This document shows, piece by piece, positions 1 to 16,800 of a stretch of 64,000 nucleotides of DNA. The notes under the pieces were generated by a model that worked only from the letters and a program-made list of their open reading frames with translations, was not told the origin of the DNA and did no database searches. Source of the stretch: Symbiodinium natans (Eukaryota; Sar; Dinophyceae; Suessiales; Symbiodiniaceae); assembly GCA_905221605.1 (NCBI GenBank), contig CAJNDS010002516.1, positions 122,001 to 186,000 on the forward strand, written 5' to 3'. The position numbers and the translations under genes were made by a program. Each line of letters starts with the position of its first letter. Within the stretch, counting starts at the first letter, position 1.

Positions 1-1
1 T

Positions 2-2740
2 CTCCAATGTAAGTTTCCTCTCCAAGAACCACAAGCTGAAGAAGGTGAAAAAGGGAAGTGGTTGAAGGTGATGCTGAAAGAGACCTCACTTGACGACATT
101 GCTGAGGAGGCCGACTATGCTGTTTTTGAGGCGCAGCAATGGGCTCTGGGGGAGCATTTGAGTGTTCGACGCCTAATTCCTGAACAGGAAAGCTGTGTTT
201 TGGATGAATTCCATGAATCGGCCAATGAGTCGAATGAAGAGAAAGGATCAGAGACTAGAGACTGGCTGGTTAAGGCAAAAAGAGTTGAGGAACAGCTGAC
301 GAGGTTTCTGGTCAAAGCAGCTCAAGTTCAGCAGATCGCGCAGGAAAACATAGCGCTTGAAGCGGCAGAGGAGGTCGAGTTTCTGCAGACTAAAACGATC
401 CCAAGGAGGGAACCGTTGTCTGATGAGGTAGCGGCTTTGGTGAAAGAGTTGGAGGTGGTGGAGCCTACGACTCAAGAAAGGCTGGACAAACTGGCTGAAG
501 AACCCAATGCACCTGTGATTGAGTACGTGCCCAGTCTGGTGGTGTTTACCCGGAAGCAAGGGACTGGAAGGCGACGCGCTCGTATCTGTGCGTGTGGTAA
601 CTTGATTTCGTCAACAGCAGCCACGGAGTACGAAGGGCCTAGGTCCCTCGAGCCTACGACTCAAGAAAGGCTGGACAAACTGGCTGAAGAACCCAATGCA
701 CCTGTGATTGAGTACGTGCCCAGTCTGGTGGTGTTTACCCGGAAGCAAGGGACTGGAAGGCGACGCGCTCGTATCTGTGCGTGTGGTAACTTGATTTCGT
801 CAACAGCAGCCACGGAGTACGAAGGGCCTAGGTCCCTCAGTCGTCACTCGCTGTACGCTCCTGGTTTAGATTCAGCCGCATTTAGGTGTCAAGTGAGGCA
901 CGCGGCATATATTGAGTGGATCATCGCTGGGTTGGATATTTCCGAAGCTTTTCTGACGGCGCCGATGAATAGGGCGCAGAGGGAAGGGCGTCTGGTGGTG
1001 GTGCAGCCCCCAAGGGTGGGTCTTTGCACAAAGGAGGAGCGGTGGATTGTGAGGAAGGCCTTGTATGGTTTGGCCGAAAGTCCTGCAGCATGGGTGGAGT
1101 GGCGAGATCAGCGTCTTCAAGGCATGTCTTGGGTGTCAAGAGATGGACGAACAATGAGTTTTCAGAGGTCCAATGCAGACCCAAGTCTGTTTCTTATCAT
1201 GGCACAAGAGAAGCTGGAAGGTGCAAGTGAGTTGGTAGGGACAATGGGTCTTTACGTGGATGATTTCTTGATGGCCGGAACTATGACAGTGCTCCGGGAA
1301 GCTTTGGAGCAGATCAGGAAGGAGTGGAAAACTTCGGAACCCGAGTTCTGTGGTCCAGGCTGTGGAGATGGATTCCTGAAGTTTTTGGGTGTCCAGATTT
1401 GGTATAGAAACGGCAGCTTCTTTCTCAATCAAGAACTCTGTGAGAGATTTGCTGAACCGACGTGGTTACCAGATTGATGAAACGGGAAAAGGCAGCAATC
1501 TGCCTATGGTGAAAGAAGCCCGGGTGGAAAAGGAGGAAGTGGATATCCCTTCTCTAAGAGCGGCTCAAGGTGCCGTAGGGGAGTTCCTCTGGGTGGCAAT
1601 CAAAACCCGACCTGACTTGGCATTTTGTACAAGCCAACTGTCTTTGTGGACATCTCGAAGGCCACGGTTTGTGGTGAAAAAGGCCGAAGAGGTCTTTCGG
1701 TATCTTGCTGCAACTCCAACGTTAGGTTTGACGTTGAGAAAATCGCGACAGGTATAAAAGAACAGACCGAACTGTTGCGGTTTGGAAGGGGCATCAAGGT
1801 GGTGGAGTCCTACGCTGATGCTAGCTTCGCAGCTGGAGAAAACGAAACAAGTCACTCTGGTGCCGTGGTGGTATGGGGTGATTGTCCGGTAATGTGGGCA
1901 ACGCAAAGACAATCAACGGAGGCTTTAAGTACTGCCGAAGCTGAGGGTGCAACAATGATACAATCGTGCACTCCAATAATTGCCTCCTTGGTTGGAACAG
2001 GTGAAGAAGCACTGCAAAAGGTGTTGTGTACGGATTCTGTGTCGACGTGTTCAATTATTCAGTACCCTGCTGGCAGCTGGAGGACCCGACATCTACGAAT
2101 CCGAGCAGCTGGTGTTAGGTCTCTGGTGGACCGTGGATATATGGTAATTGCACATCTCCGTGGTGAGTACATGATTGCTGACCTGTTAACGAAGTTGATG
2201 AGTGGACAGGTTTATGCAAAGCAGAAGGCGCTTTGGGGTCTCCAGATGTTGGTTCAAGGGACTGACCTGAAGAAAGCTACTCTTGTTGTGGCGGTCATGA
2301 TGGTGGCTGCATCTCTTCAAGGGATGGCGCCAGCTCAGGGTGGAGAAGAAGCCTTAAAAACTGGGTTTTTCTGCTCAGAAGAGGGAGTGTGCAGAGCATC
2401 CAACACATCTACGGTTATGGTTCTGGCTCAAGGTATTGAAACGGTCATCAACAATGTGGATATTGTTGCGTATCTGGTGGCAATAATCTCGCTCTGGGAA
2501 CTGGCCAGGTATATCCTTCGGCGGCTGTATAAATGGCTGTGGGGCAGGAAAGTGGTGGTTATTCCCACGAGTGCCACTTTGTATACAACAGTGGGTGGGA
2601 ACTGTATGCACGCGAGCAGTGACTGTGATGTTCTGCGTTATTCACAGCCCAGGGCCAGAACGCTTTGCAAGCGCTGCGTCAAAAGGGGTTGGGTGGTGGA
2701 CGCTGAATTCCTTGGTGAAGAACAGTTTACTGGAACGTAG
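2..2740 (+). pseudogene. Copia-like retrotransposon Pol (RT and RNase H), 5'-partial and frameshifted
   Basis: The reading frame is already open at the window edge, so the 5' part (Gag, protease, integrase) lies outside. Frame 2 carries the copia RT: a 'RRRARICACGN' region near 570, 'LDISEAFLTAP' near 935, 'LYGLAESPAAW' near 1063 and the catalytic YVDD at about 1255. Near 1440 the similarity moves to frame 3 ('RDLLNRRGYQ', 'TRPDLAFCTSQLS'), and near 1745 it returns to frame 2 for copia RNase H ('YADAS', 'STAEAE', final 'IADLLTK'). The second part ends with TAG at 2740. After RNase H the frame continues for about 170 codons with two hydrophobic segments and a Cys/His cluster. The two frameshifts and the internal duplication indicate a dead copy. 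Assignment to copia is secure from motif order; the age and family within copia are not determined. Confidence 0.88.
461..838 (+). repeat. Perfect 189-bp tandem duplication inside copia pol
   Basis: Bases 461-649 and 650-838 are identical. The unit is 63 codons, so the reading frame is kept and the N-terminal part of the RT region ('EPTTQERLDKLAEE' to 'YEGPRSL') is encoded twice in a row. Perfect identity beside frameshifted sequence points to a recent event, either replication slippage or an assembly error. Confidence 0.97.
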
Positions 2741-3178
2741 ACTTCATTCGTGTGAGGTGAAGAGATCCTCAACGGTGAAAAGAATTCGGCCAATGTGCTG
2801 AGAGGTCGTCCTGGAAAGACGTTAAGCCATAGTTTGCAAGCCAATGGCTACGGCCCGTCTATTGGACGTTAAACATATGTTTGGCTGCTGTTAAAAAGAC
2901 AGTTTTTGGCCAGAAAGAAAAGGAGCCCTGCACCTCCAATGGTGTCCTGAGGAAAGCTCAGGACAGGGGGAGTGCGGAGGTTGCACTTTGCAGGTTTGAA
3001 AGTGGTAAAACACCCATGGATATTTGGCTCAAGCCATGACCAAAGCGGTCGAAGGTTTCGTAAAAAGTGTGCCCTTGGTTTGGGGTCTTGTTGGTTTGGC
3101 TGGTTGGTCCAGGGGTAAATCCAGGGCTTCGGTTGGGGTTGACTGTTTGGTTCCTTGTCCCCCTTCGGATGCCCCCCG
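2741..3178 (+). other. 3' flank of the copia element, possible polypurine tract and LTR
   Basis: There is no ORF here. At about 2958-2973 a purine run (AGGACAGGGGGAGTG) is followed by TGCGGAGG. A purine tract followed by TG is the usual layout of a copia polypurine tract and the 3' LTR start, so the LTR may begin near 2973. No second LTR is in the window for comparison, so this is inference. Bases 3023-3033 (TTTGGCTCAAG) match the 3' end of the dinoflagellate spliced leader over 11 nt. Confidence 0.35.
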
Positions 3179-3239
3179 TATAGGGTTTAGGGTTTAGGGT
3201 TTAGGGTTTAGGGTTTAGAGTTTAGGGTTTAGGGTTTAG
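3179..3239 (+). repeat. Interstitial telomere-like (TTTAGGG)n tract
   Basis: About eight units of TTTAGGG in tandem, one of them TTTAGAG. TTTAGGG is the plant/dinoflagellate-type telomere unit. Non-repetitive DNA lies on both sides, so this is an interstitial copy. It begins about 200 bp after the possible LTR start of the copia element. Confidence 0.93.
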
Positions 3240-4195
3240 TGGTTCCGTTGCCCAGCACGAGCAGAGGCTGCTGCGGCGACTCATCATTTCTGAGGCGTTG
3301 CTGGTTCACCCCAACCCCTGACAAACATGACGCAGGCTGAGAGGAAAAAAAAGCGCACTCTTCTTTTTTCCTTCGGGTTGAAAGCGTCATCAGCCGGTGC
3401 CTTCCGAATGATGTATCTACGAAATTTTGCGACAAAGAATGCCTACTTTACATCAGGCTGATGCCGCTTGGAGTCTCAGAGCCTAAGCTGGCCTACAAGC
3501 TTGCAGTGCCACCACCAAATCTCACTAACGTCTGGAGAATTTCCCAGCACAACTCTGTCTTGCCAGCATCAACGTGTTTCGGGTTTGTTCAGGGATGCGT
3601 GAACTTTGCCAAGTTGGATATTGCCCTTGCACATAGGACTACCTCTAAAGTTGAAAGTAGAGTGCAGTGCCACACATCCACCCTCAACATCGCGCAATGA
3701 GTCAGATGACTGGAAGGACAAAAACAACAGACATACAATACTGAAAGAGCAAATAGAAAAATAGTAGAAAGAGAGACCCCGCCGCGGCGAAGCGCGAACT
3801 CTTGTCACGGAGCTTAGACAAGAATGAAGCCTTGACTTTTTGCCACGGCTCCGGCAACGGAAATCCACATCCAACGCATACAGCGCGAGTCTCTCCGTGA
3901 CCTGCGTTCGATGAGAGGAGCCTATTTGGGAATCATCTCCCAGCTGCTTCATTACTCTAATGCCACAGTTGGGGTGAAACTGTGCGGTCCTTGCGAGGCC
4001 AAAGTTGCCACCTCGCAGCAAGATGCCTTGGGTACAGCCGTGAAGGAGCTCCCTGCCGCTTGAAAGGCTTGTTGCCTGCGCATGGTTGCAGGTGTAGGAT
4101 ATCAGGTAGGCAAAGAGCGAGCATATCATGTACATGCCCCCCCCCCCCCCCAAGGTGTAGGAGCCCATGCCCCATCCTGTAAGCGGTCTGCGCAG
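3240..4195. other. Gene-poor stretch
   Basis: No convincing exon was seen. The longest frames, such as the one on the minus strand at 3569-4390, have no recognisable motif and biased low-quality composition. A poly-C run lies at about 4138-4151. A short degenerate CCCTAAACCC motif occurs later, near 4483. Confidence 0.5.
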
Positions 4196-11545
<7,350 letters not shown>

Positions 11546-11880
11546 CCATAGAGATTTCCTTCAACATACTCATTCTTAGTGCATGCGAAGGGCAGGGCTA
11601 TTGCCCGATAATGCTCGTAAGCCTTCTACACACCTTGTGAAGGCCTCCACCCGACTCTCGCTGAGCAACTCTGAGCCCTCTGAGGTCTGGCTCACCCAAA
11701 GCGATCGCGAGGTCCGGGCCCTGTGGAGGCGTTCGAGCCATCTCGGAACCTCTGTTGCTTTGCCACCGAGGGTGAGCGTCGCTGCTTTGCTTGGATGGCT
11801 CAAGACGCGTATCATCGGGAGCCGTCGTGCACAGGGAAGCGCCGGGAAGTGTAGCCCCGGCGCAGGCCTGCACAGGAGCG
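11546..11880 (+). other. 5' flank of the transporter ORF
   Basis: A stop codon in the transporter frame lies at 11773-11775. Between it and the first in-frame ATG at 11881 there are 35 open codons with no ATG. Another frame is open from 11583 but shows no motif. Bases 11796-11804 (TGGCTCAAG) match the last nine bases of the dinoflagellate spliced leader, 77 bp before the ATG. No promoter was recognised. Confidence 0.4.
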
Positions 11881-13515
11881 ATGGTTCTGAGCGCAGCGAC
11901 CACGGGGAGAGAGAGGGGTGCTCCAGTGATTTACACCCTCCATGCGGGGGCAGCAGGTCCCGAAGACCTTCCAGCCTGGCTTGGAGAAAGGGGTCAGGCG
12001 GTCGTTTCTCTGGTGTTCGGGCACCACCTGCAGCCACTGAGCAGCCTGAAGCCCCTTGCGAGCCTGCTGCTGATGCCCGTGGCTGTGATCACGCTGATTG
12101 CCAACGTTGGAGGCCGGGCGCTCTTGCGCAAGACCCTGCCCTTCGGTGCGGCAGTTTCGACATGCGTGCTGCTGAAAGCTTTGGGTGAGAGCTTCGGGCC
12201 TCCATGGCGCAGCTTCCAAGCCAGCAGTGCCATTGTCGTGGTGGTGCTTTTGATGGAGCCTGGGATTACCGTTGAGCGCCTGCTCTTGAGAGCTTCGGAG
12301 CGTGTGGTGGGCACCTGCATGGGCTGCGCCCTGGCAGTTTGCATGGCCCTGCTCATGGATGTGTTGGGCAAGGAGCCTCTTCAGATTTGCAGCTTCTGTT
12401 TCGCAGCCTTTACCTTGTTTGGTGCGGTGCAAGCACATCATGGCGTGATCCCCTTTGTATTCTCGGTCACGTGCATTGCATGCGCCGTTGTGATATTCGG
12501 CTACATGACGACTGGCTGGGCATTCATTCGCAGTCAGGTTGCCTCTGTCCTGGTGGGTGAGATCGTGTCCTTGTCATCGTCTTTGTTCTTCGAAGCTTTA
12601 CTTGGAGATGCAGCAAGTTCGCGCTCTCATGCGCACCTGGTGGAGATCGCCAAGGAGATGGTGGACAAAGCCTTTGTGGCCATCGAGTTGGTGTTTGTCC
12701 ACAACGAGGCCGCGGCTTTGGTGGGAAGCAGTCCGGCCCGGCAATTTCGAGCTTTGGGTCGTCGGCGGACATTCAGTCCCGGTGTTCTGGATCTTCTTTC
12801 CCACACCGAATCAGTGGACCAGGGCCACCACTCTTCGATCTCGGATGACTTGGGCTGGCTCGAGGGCCAAGAAGCTGGGCTGGAGTCCCGTTCCCGCGCT
12901 TGCCTGGCTGACATGACAGCCATGGAGAGGCTGAAGGGTCTTATCGGATTCGGCCAAAAGAGCAGAGTTCCGCAGTACAGCTCCCTGGTTCGGCAGGTGC
13001 ACTTCTTGTTTCTCCAAGCTTGCACGCTTGCCCGAAATGCTCCGTTAGAGTCAGAAGTGCGGGGCCACTTGAAACAGACCTTGGATGGCATTCGTTTCAA
13101 CTTGCTGGCCATTTGTCAGCCCTTGAAGACTTTCTTGGATGGACTCAATGCAGTCGTGTCTATGAACAAGTTCGAAGGGGAGATGCTGCGGATGTGCGAT
13201 ATCCTGGAGGAGGTGCGCATGAAGCTGGCCTCAGTCTGGGCTGCTTGCAAGAAGCAATGGCAGACTTCCTGCCGGGCCACGGCGACTTCGGCGGCCCAAC
13301 GAATTCAGTCAGCAGTCCAGCTTGCAAAGCAGAAGCGCGCTGGCGCGTCCTTCTGCCAAGGCTTTGACTCCATACTTGCGGCCGCCGCGAACGTGGTGCG
13401 AGAGCACGTGCACTTGGCTTTTTCCAGTGCTGGTGATGCTGGCACAGTTGACATTGTTCGCCGGCGCCTTGAGGAGATCGCAAGTCTTCCACCTTTGTGC
13501 CAGGAGGACGACTAG
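11881..13515 (+). CDS. Six-helix membrane protein, FUSC/ArAE/ALMT-like transporter
   Basis: A single open frame of 544 codons starts at the first in-frame ATG and ends with TAG. Six hydrophobic segments fill roughly residues 55-215: 'LLLMPVAVITLIANVGG', 'FGAAVSTCVLLKALGE', 'SSAIVVVVLLMEPGI', 'TCMGCALAVCMALLMD', 'ICSFCFAAFTLFGAV' and 'FSVTCIACAVVIFGY'. The third helix followed by 'ERLLLRASERVVGTCMG' has the layout of fusaric-acid-resistance/aromatic-acid-exporter and aluminium-activated malate transporter proteins, where a 'VVVVFEPTVG...RxxGTLxAG' pattern is typical. A further 'RSQVASVLVGEIVSL' helix and a long helical cytoplasmic tail (about residues 245-544) follow, as in that superfamily. 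The likely role is anion or organic-acid transport in a membrane; the substrate is unknown. It has no visible introns, unlike its neighbours, and sits among coiled-coil exons, which suggests either a separate gene or a retroposed copy in an intron. Confidence 0.6.
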   Translation: MVLSAATTGRERGAPVIYTLHAGAAGPEDLPAWLGERGQAVVSLVFGHHLQPLSSLKPLASLLLMPVAVITLIANVGGRALLRKTLPFGAAVSTCVLLKALGESFGPPWRSFQASSAIVVVVLLMEPGITVERLLLRASERVVGTCMGCALAVCMALLMDVLGKEPLQICSFCFAAFTLFGAVQAHHGVIPFVFSVTCIACAVVIFGYMTTGWAFIRSQVASVLVGEIVSLSSSLFFEALLGDAASSRSHAHLVEIAKEMVDKAFVAIELVFVHNEAAALVGSSPARQFRALGRRRTFSPGVLDLLSHTESVDQGHHSSISDDLGWLEGQEAGLESRSRACLADMTAMERLKGLIGFGQKSRVPQYSSLVRQVHFLFLQACTLARNAPLESEVRGHLKQTLDGIRFNLLAICQPLKTFLDGLNAVVSMNKFEGEMLRMCDILEEVRMKLASVWAACKKQWQTSCRATATSAAQRIQSAVQLAKQKRAGASFCQGFDSILAAAANVVREHVHLAFSSAGDAGTVDIVRRRLEEIASLPPLCQEDD

Positions 13516-13820
13516 GGAGAACTTGTTGCCTCCAGGTGCCCAGCGGCACGATTGTTGTGGTATGTTGTGGTGACAAGAGCGGCATGGAGTAGAAAAGCTT
13601 CAAACGAGTTTTTGGTACTTGGCTTTGATGTCCCTTCTGCCATATGACATGAGGCTTGCAGTGGCTTGGGCATGTCGCACAATCTGCAACCCAAGGCTGG
13701 ACAGCCATCGCTTTGACAGAGTGCCGGAGGTTGGCTGCTTCAGAAAACACAAATTCTGTTTGACTTGTGGATGTGGGGCGATCTTAGCCCATGAACAGTT
13801 GCTTTCTCAGCACTTGCAGC
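13516..13820 (+). other. 3' flank of the transporter ORF
   Basis: About 300 bp follow the TAG without a recognisable exon. No clear polyadenylation signal was seen, which is not informative because dinoflagellates rarely use AATAAA. Confidence 0.4.
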
Positions 13821-16800
13821 CTGCATGCACAGACAGGCCAGCTTGGCAGAGGTTGTCAGAAGCCTCGAGGAGTCAGAGTAGTTCATCGGGCAAACTGCCG
13901 GCAGCCGAATCAAGCCATCCGAGAGACTCATGCTGAGTCATGGCTTTGTACCTTTGCCTCCTTAGTGGTTGCGGCTTCACTCAGGTACGCATGTCCTGCC
14001 TCAAGAAACAAGCATGGCACTAGATGTACTTACTAGCCTCGAGGATCCTAGAAGTAATGCCCAGAGATCCAACTAGCTTGACGACACAAATCCAGCCGCA
14101 GGAACAGAGGGCAGTTCTTGCAGAACATGATGCAAGGCAAGTTTCCCGGTGCTAGCTGTGAGGTGTTCCATATTGTTGTACTTGTCCGCAGAATCTTTAT
14201 TACGGAAGCATTTGCACAGAGCTTGTATGGAGGCAGCAATCCACGCAGAAGCTGTTCAGCCAGTTGGAGAAGTCCGCGCAGGACGGGCACGATGCGGGGC
14301 AGATTCGAGCTGCTTGTTCTGCTTCCTCCTGAGCACAAGAGCTCCTCAAGATTTAAAGTCCGAGACTGTGCCGAGAGCCGAGTCTCCTAGTTACGGCCCA
14401 AGCGGTCCAAGCTCCACGAGAAACGCCTCAAAGTTCAAAGCCCCAGAGTTTCTCGAAAGCCTGAAGCCCAAAGCCTATGCGTGGTCCACCTAAAACCCCA
14501 ACACCCCAACTTGTGTCCTTGCGCGGAAACCTTCGAGAAGGGAAGCTCATGAACTTAAATGAACGAGCCCTGAGTTCGCTGATCGCAGGATATCCAGCCC
14601 CTTCTGCAGAAGAAGCTCGCCGACCATGACGTCAGGCGGCTGCCCCCCACGACAGATCACCACAAATTCAACAGCTCATTGCAATACTCTTGGCATTTGC
14701 ATGTGCGCCATCCATGCAGCATACCAGCAACAGATGACCCTGCGCATGGCTGCGGCTGACGTGTTGCTGTATACTTGCCTCGGGTTGCTGAGAGTGTAGG
14801 TCCCGAAATCCAAGTCCTGCCCCGCGATGTCCGTGATCTGCCCCAGGCTGGAGCAGCAAGCTCAAGACTTGGTGCAGGCGAGGGATCAAGCTGTGCAGCT
14901 TGGGCGCCTGCACACCGAGTTGAAGACCCAATTGGAAGCACAGAAGGACAGAGTTGCACTCAATGTTCGGAAATATCCGGAAGCTGCTCAGCAGGTTTCC
15001 TACGGATCGTAGCCAGATTGCTTTCCAACTTGGGCCATCCGCTCGACATGTCAATTCCAGCATGACAAGCGCCGAATTGCAGAAGTTGACCATGCGCACA
15101 TGATTGTGCTGGTCGCTCGTTGAGGGCCGTGTCTGCACGAACCATGACTTGAGTTTTTGCTTTTTGGCTCTGCAACGGCTTGCAGGACACGCTGGAGATC
15201 AGATGCTTGGAAAAGCTTGAGGCCCAAGCCAAGCGGATGGAAGAGGCTCCCCAGAGCTTGCACTGGTTCCATGTGATACCCTTGAGTCCTGCCCGCTGGA
15301 CAGGTTGGCCAGCGACTCCAGCAGTTGGAGGAGTTATAGAAGTCGTGCACATGTGCAGGTTTTGTTACTGCCGAGTATGCTGAACATTGCTTGGAAAGAA
15401 CATCGCGAAGAAAAGTATGGGGAAAGAATGCTCCAGCAGCTGGAGGACACATCCCGCAGCACCCTGCATCAGGTCAAGCAGGCGACCAGGGTTTGTACTG
15501 CCCCACTAGGCTGCACGGTACGGCTCTGACTCTAAGGGCAGTTTCACGTCTATGCAGGGTGACTTTGTCAGACCAGCGCCTTGCGAAAATGCACCGGAAT
15601 GCCCAGAACGAGCCCTGCGGACCTCAAAGTCTCAACCGCCGAACAGCTGATGGACTGCCCTTCAACTGTAAGAACAAGATCAATGTTGCCCCTGAGGTTC
15701 ACCACCTAACTTGAGCCTCTGCCGAAAACCCATAGCATAAGATCAAACTACTGGCACAGAGGTGCCGGACTTGGAGAAGAGGACTGATCGCCTGGAAGAT
15801 TGGGAGAAGCAACTTGGTGGTTTTTATTCAGCGATAGCTTCTAGAACTTTACAGCCTTGTGGGGACCATGAGCATCGGCAGTCTACAAGAGAAGCGACTG
15901 ACCGTTGTGTTCCTTTGGTTCTTCCTTGGTCGACTTCCACATCCGTGCGTTGGAGCCTCCCTTTTTCATGTCTTATGCATCCTTTGCTCCAGATGTACCA
16001 TGTCACGACGTACGAAACATGACGATGTACAGCATACTCACCCTCAGACCTCAAAAACACCCTTTCTGTGTCTGAAGCACGTTCTTTTTTGATTGGGCAA
16101 ACGACCTTTCCTACGTGCACTCTGCCGTACTCGAGGCGGGCACAGCGCGTGGAGCAGCAGCTGACCGACGTCACAGAACTGCTCAGCGCAAGCGATGTGA
16201 CAGGGCAGGAATAGTGCAGGTGGTCGGTTTGGGGATTTCGCATGGCATATGAATGTCAATGTCTGCCCTGCAGAGAAGGTAACTTGGCACTCATCTTGCG
16301 AGCGGGACTTCAGGGAGAGATGGGCTTTGCCTTTGTATCTTCGGTGCCTTGTGTTCCTTGGTGCGTAGGGGGAAGGATGGTTTGAGCCAAGGCCAAGCTT
16401 GGGCAGCAGAGCCGGGAGTTGAAGCGTGAGCTGCTGCAGATGACGGAGAAGCAGGAGCTCCTGGAACAGCGTCAGGCCCGGCTCACTGCTACAGCTCCAG
16501 AAAAGTCTTCAGATTGAAGTTTACAAAAGGCGTTGCTTGCTCGAGCGATCCTGCAATCCTACAGCTCAGCGCAGGGCGATCATGAGCAGAAGAACCAGGT
16601 TCTGCAGCAGGCAAATGGGACGGGAGCTCCGCGTCAACTTACCCGGGTCCAAGGATTTATGGGGAGTTTTGTGAATGGTGGTTCAAGCCATGCTTTTGAA
16701 GTATACTCCGCGATCAGGAACAAAAGAGAAAACGACAAGGTTTGCAAGGGTCTGGGCTAAATCAAGACTGGGCTTTATGCATGCCGATTGGGTCTGTGAT

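Noticed and set aside
11583-12188. Upstream exon of the transporter in another frame
   Set aside because: The frame is open but shows no membrane segment or family motif, and the transporter frame already contains all six helices.
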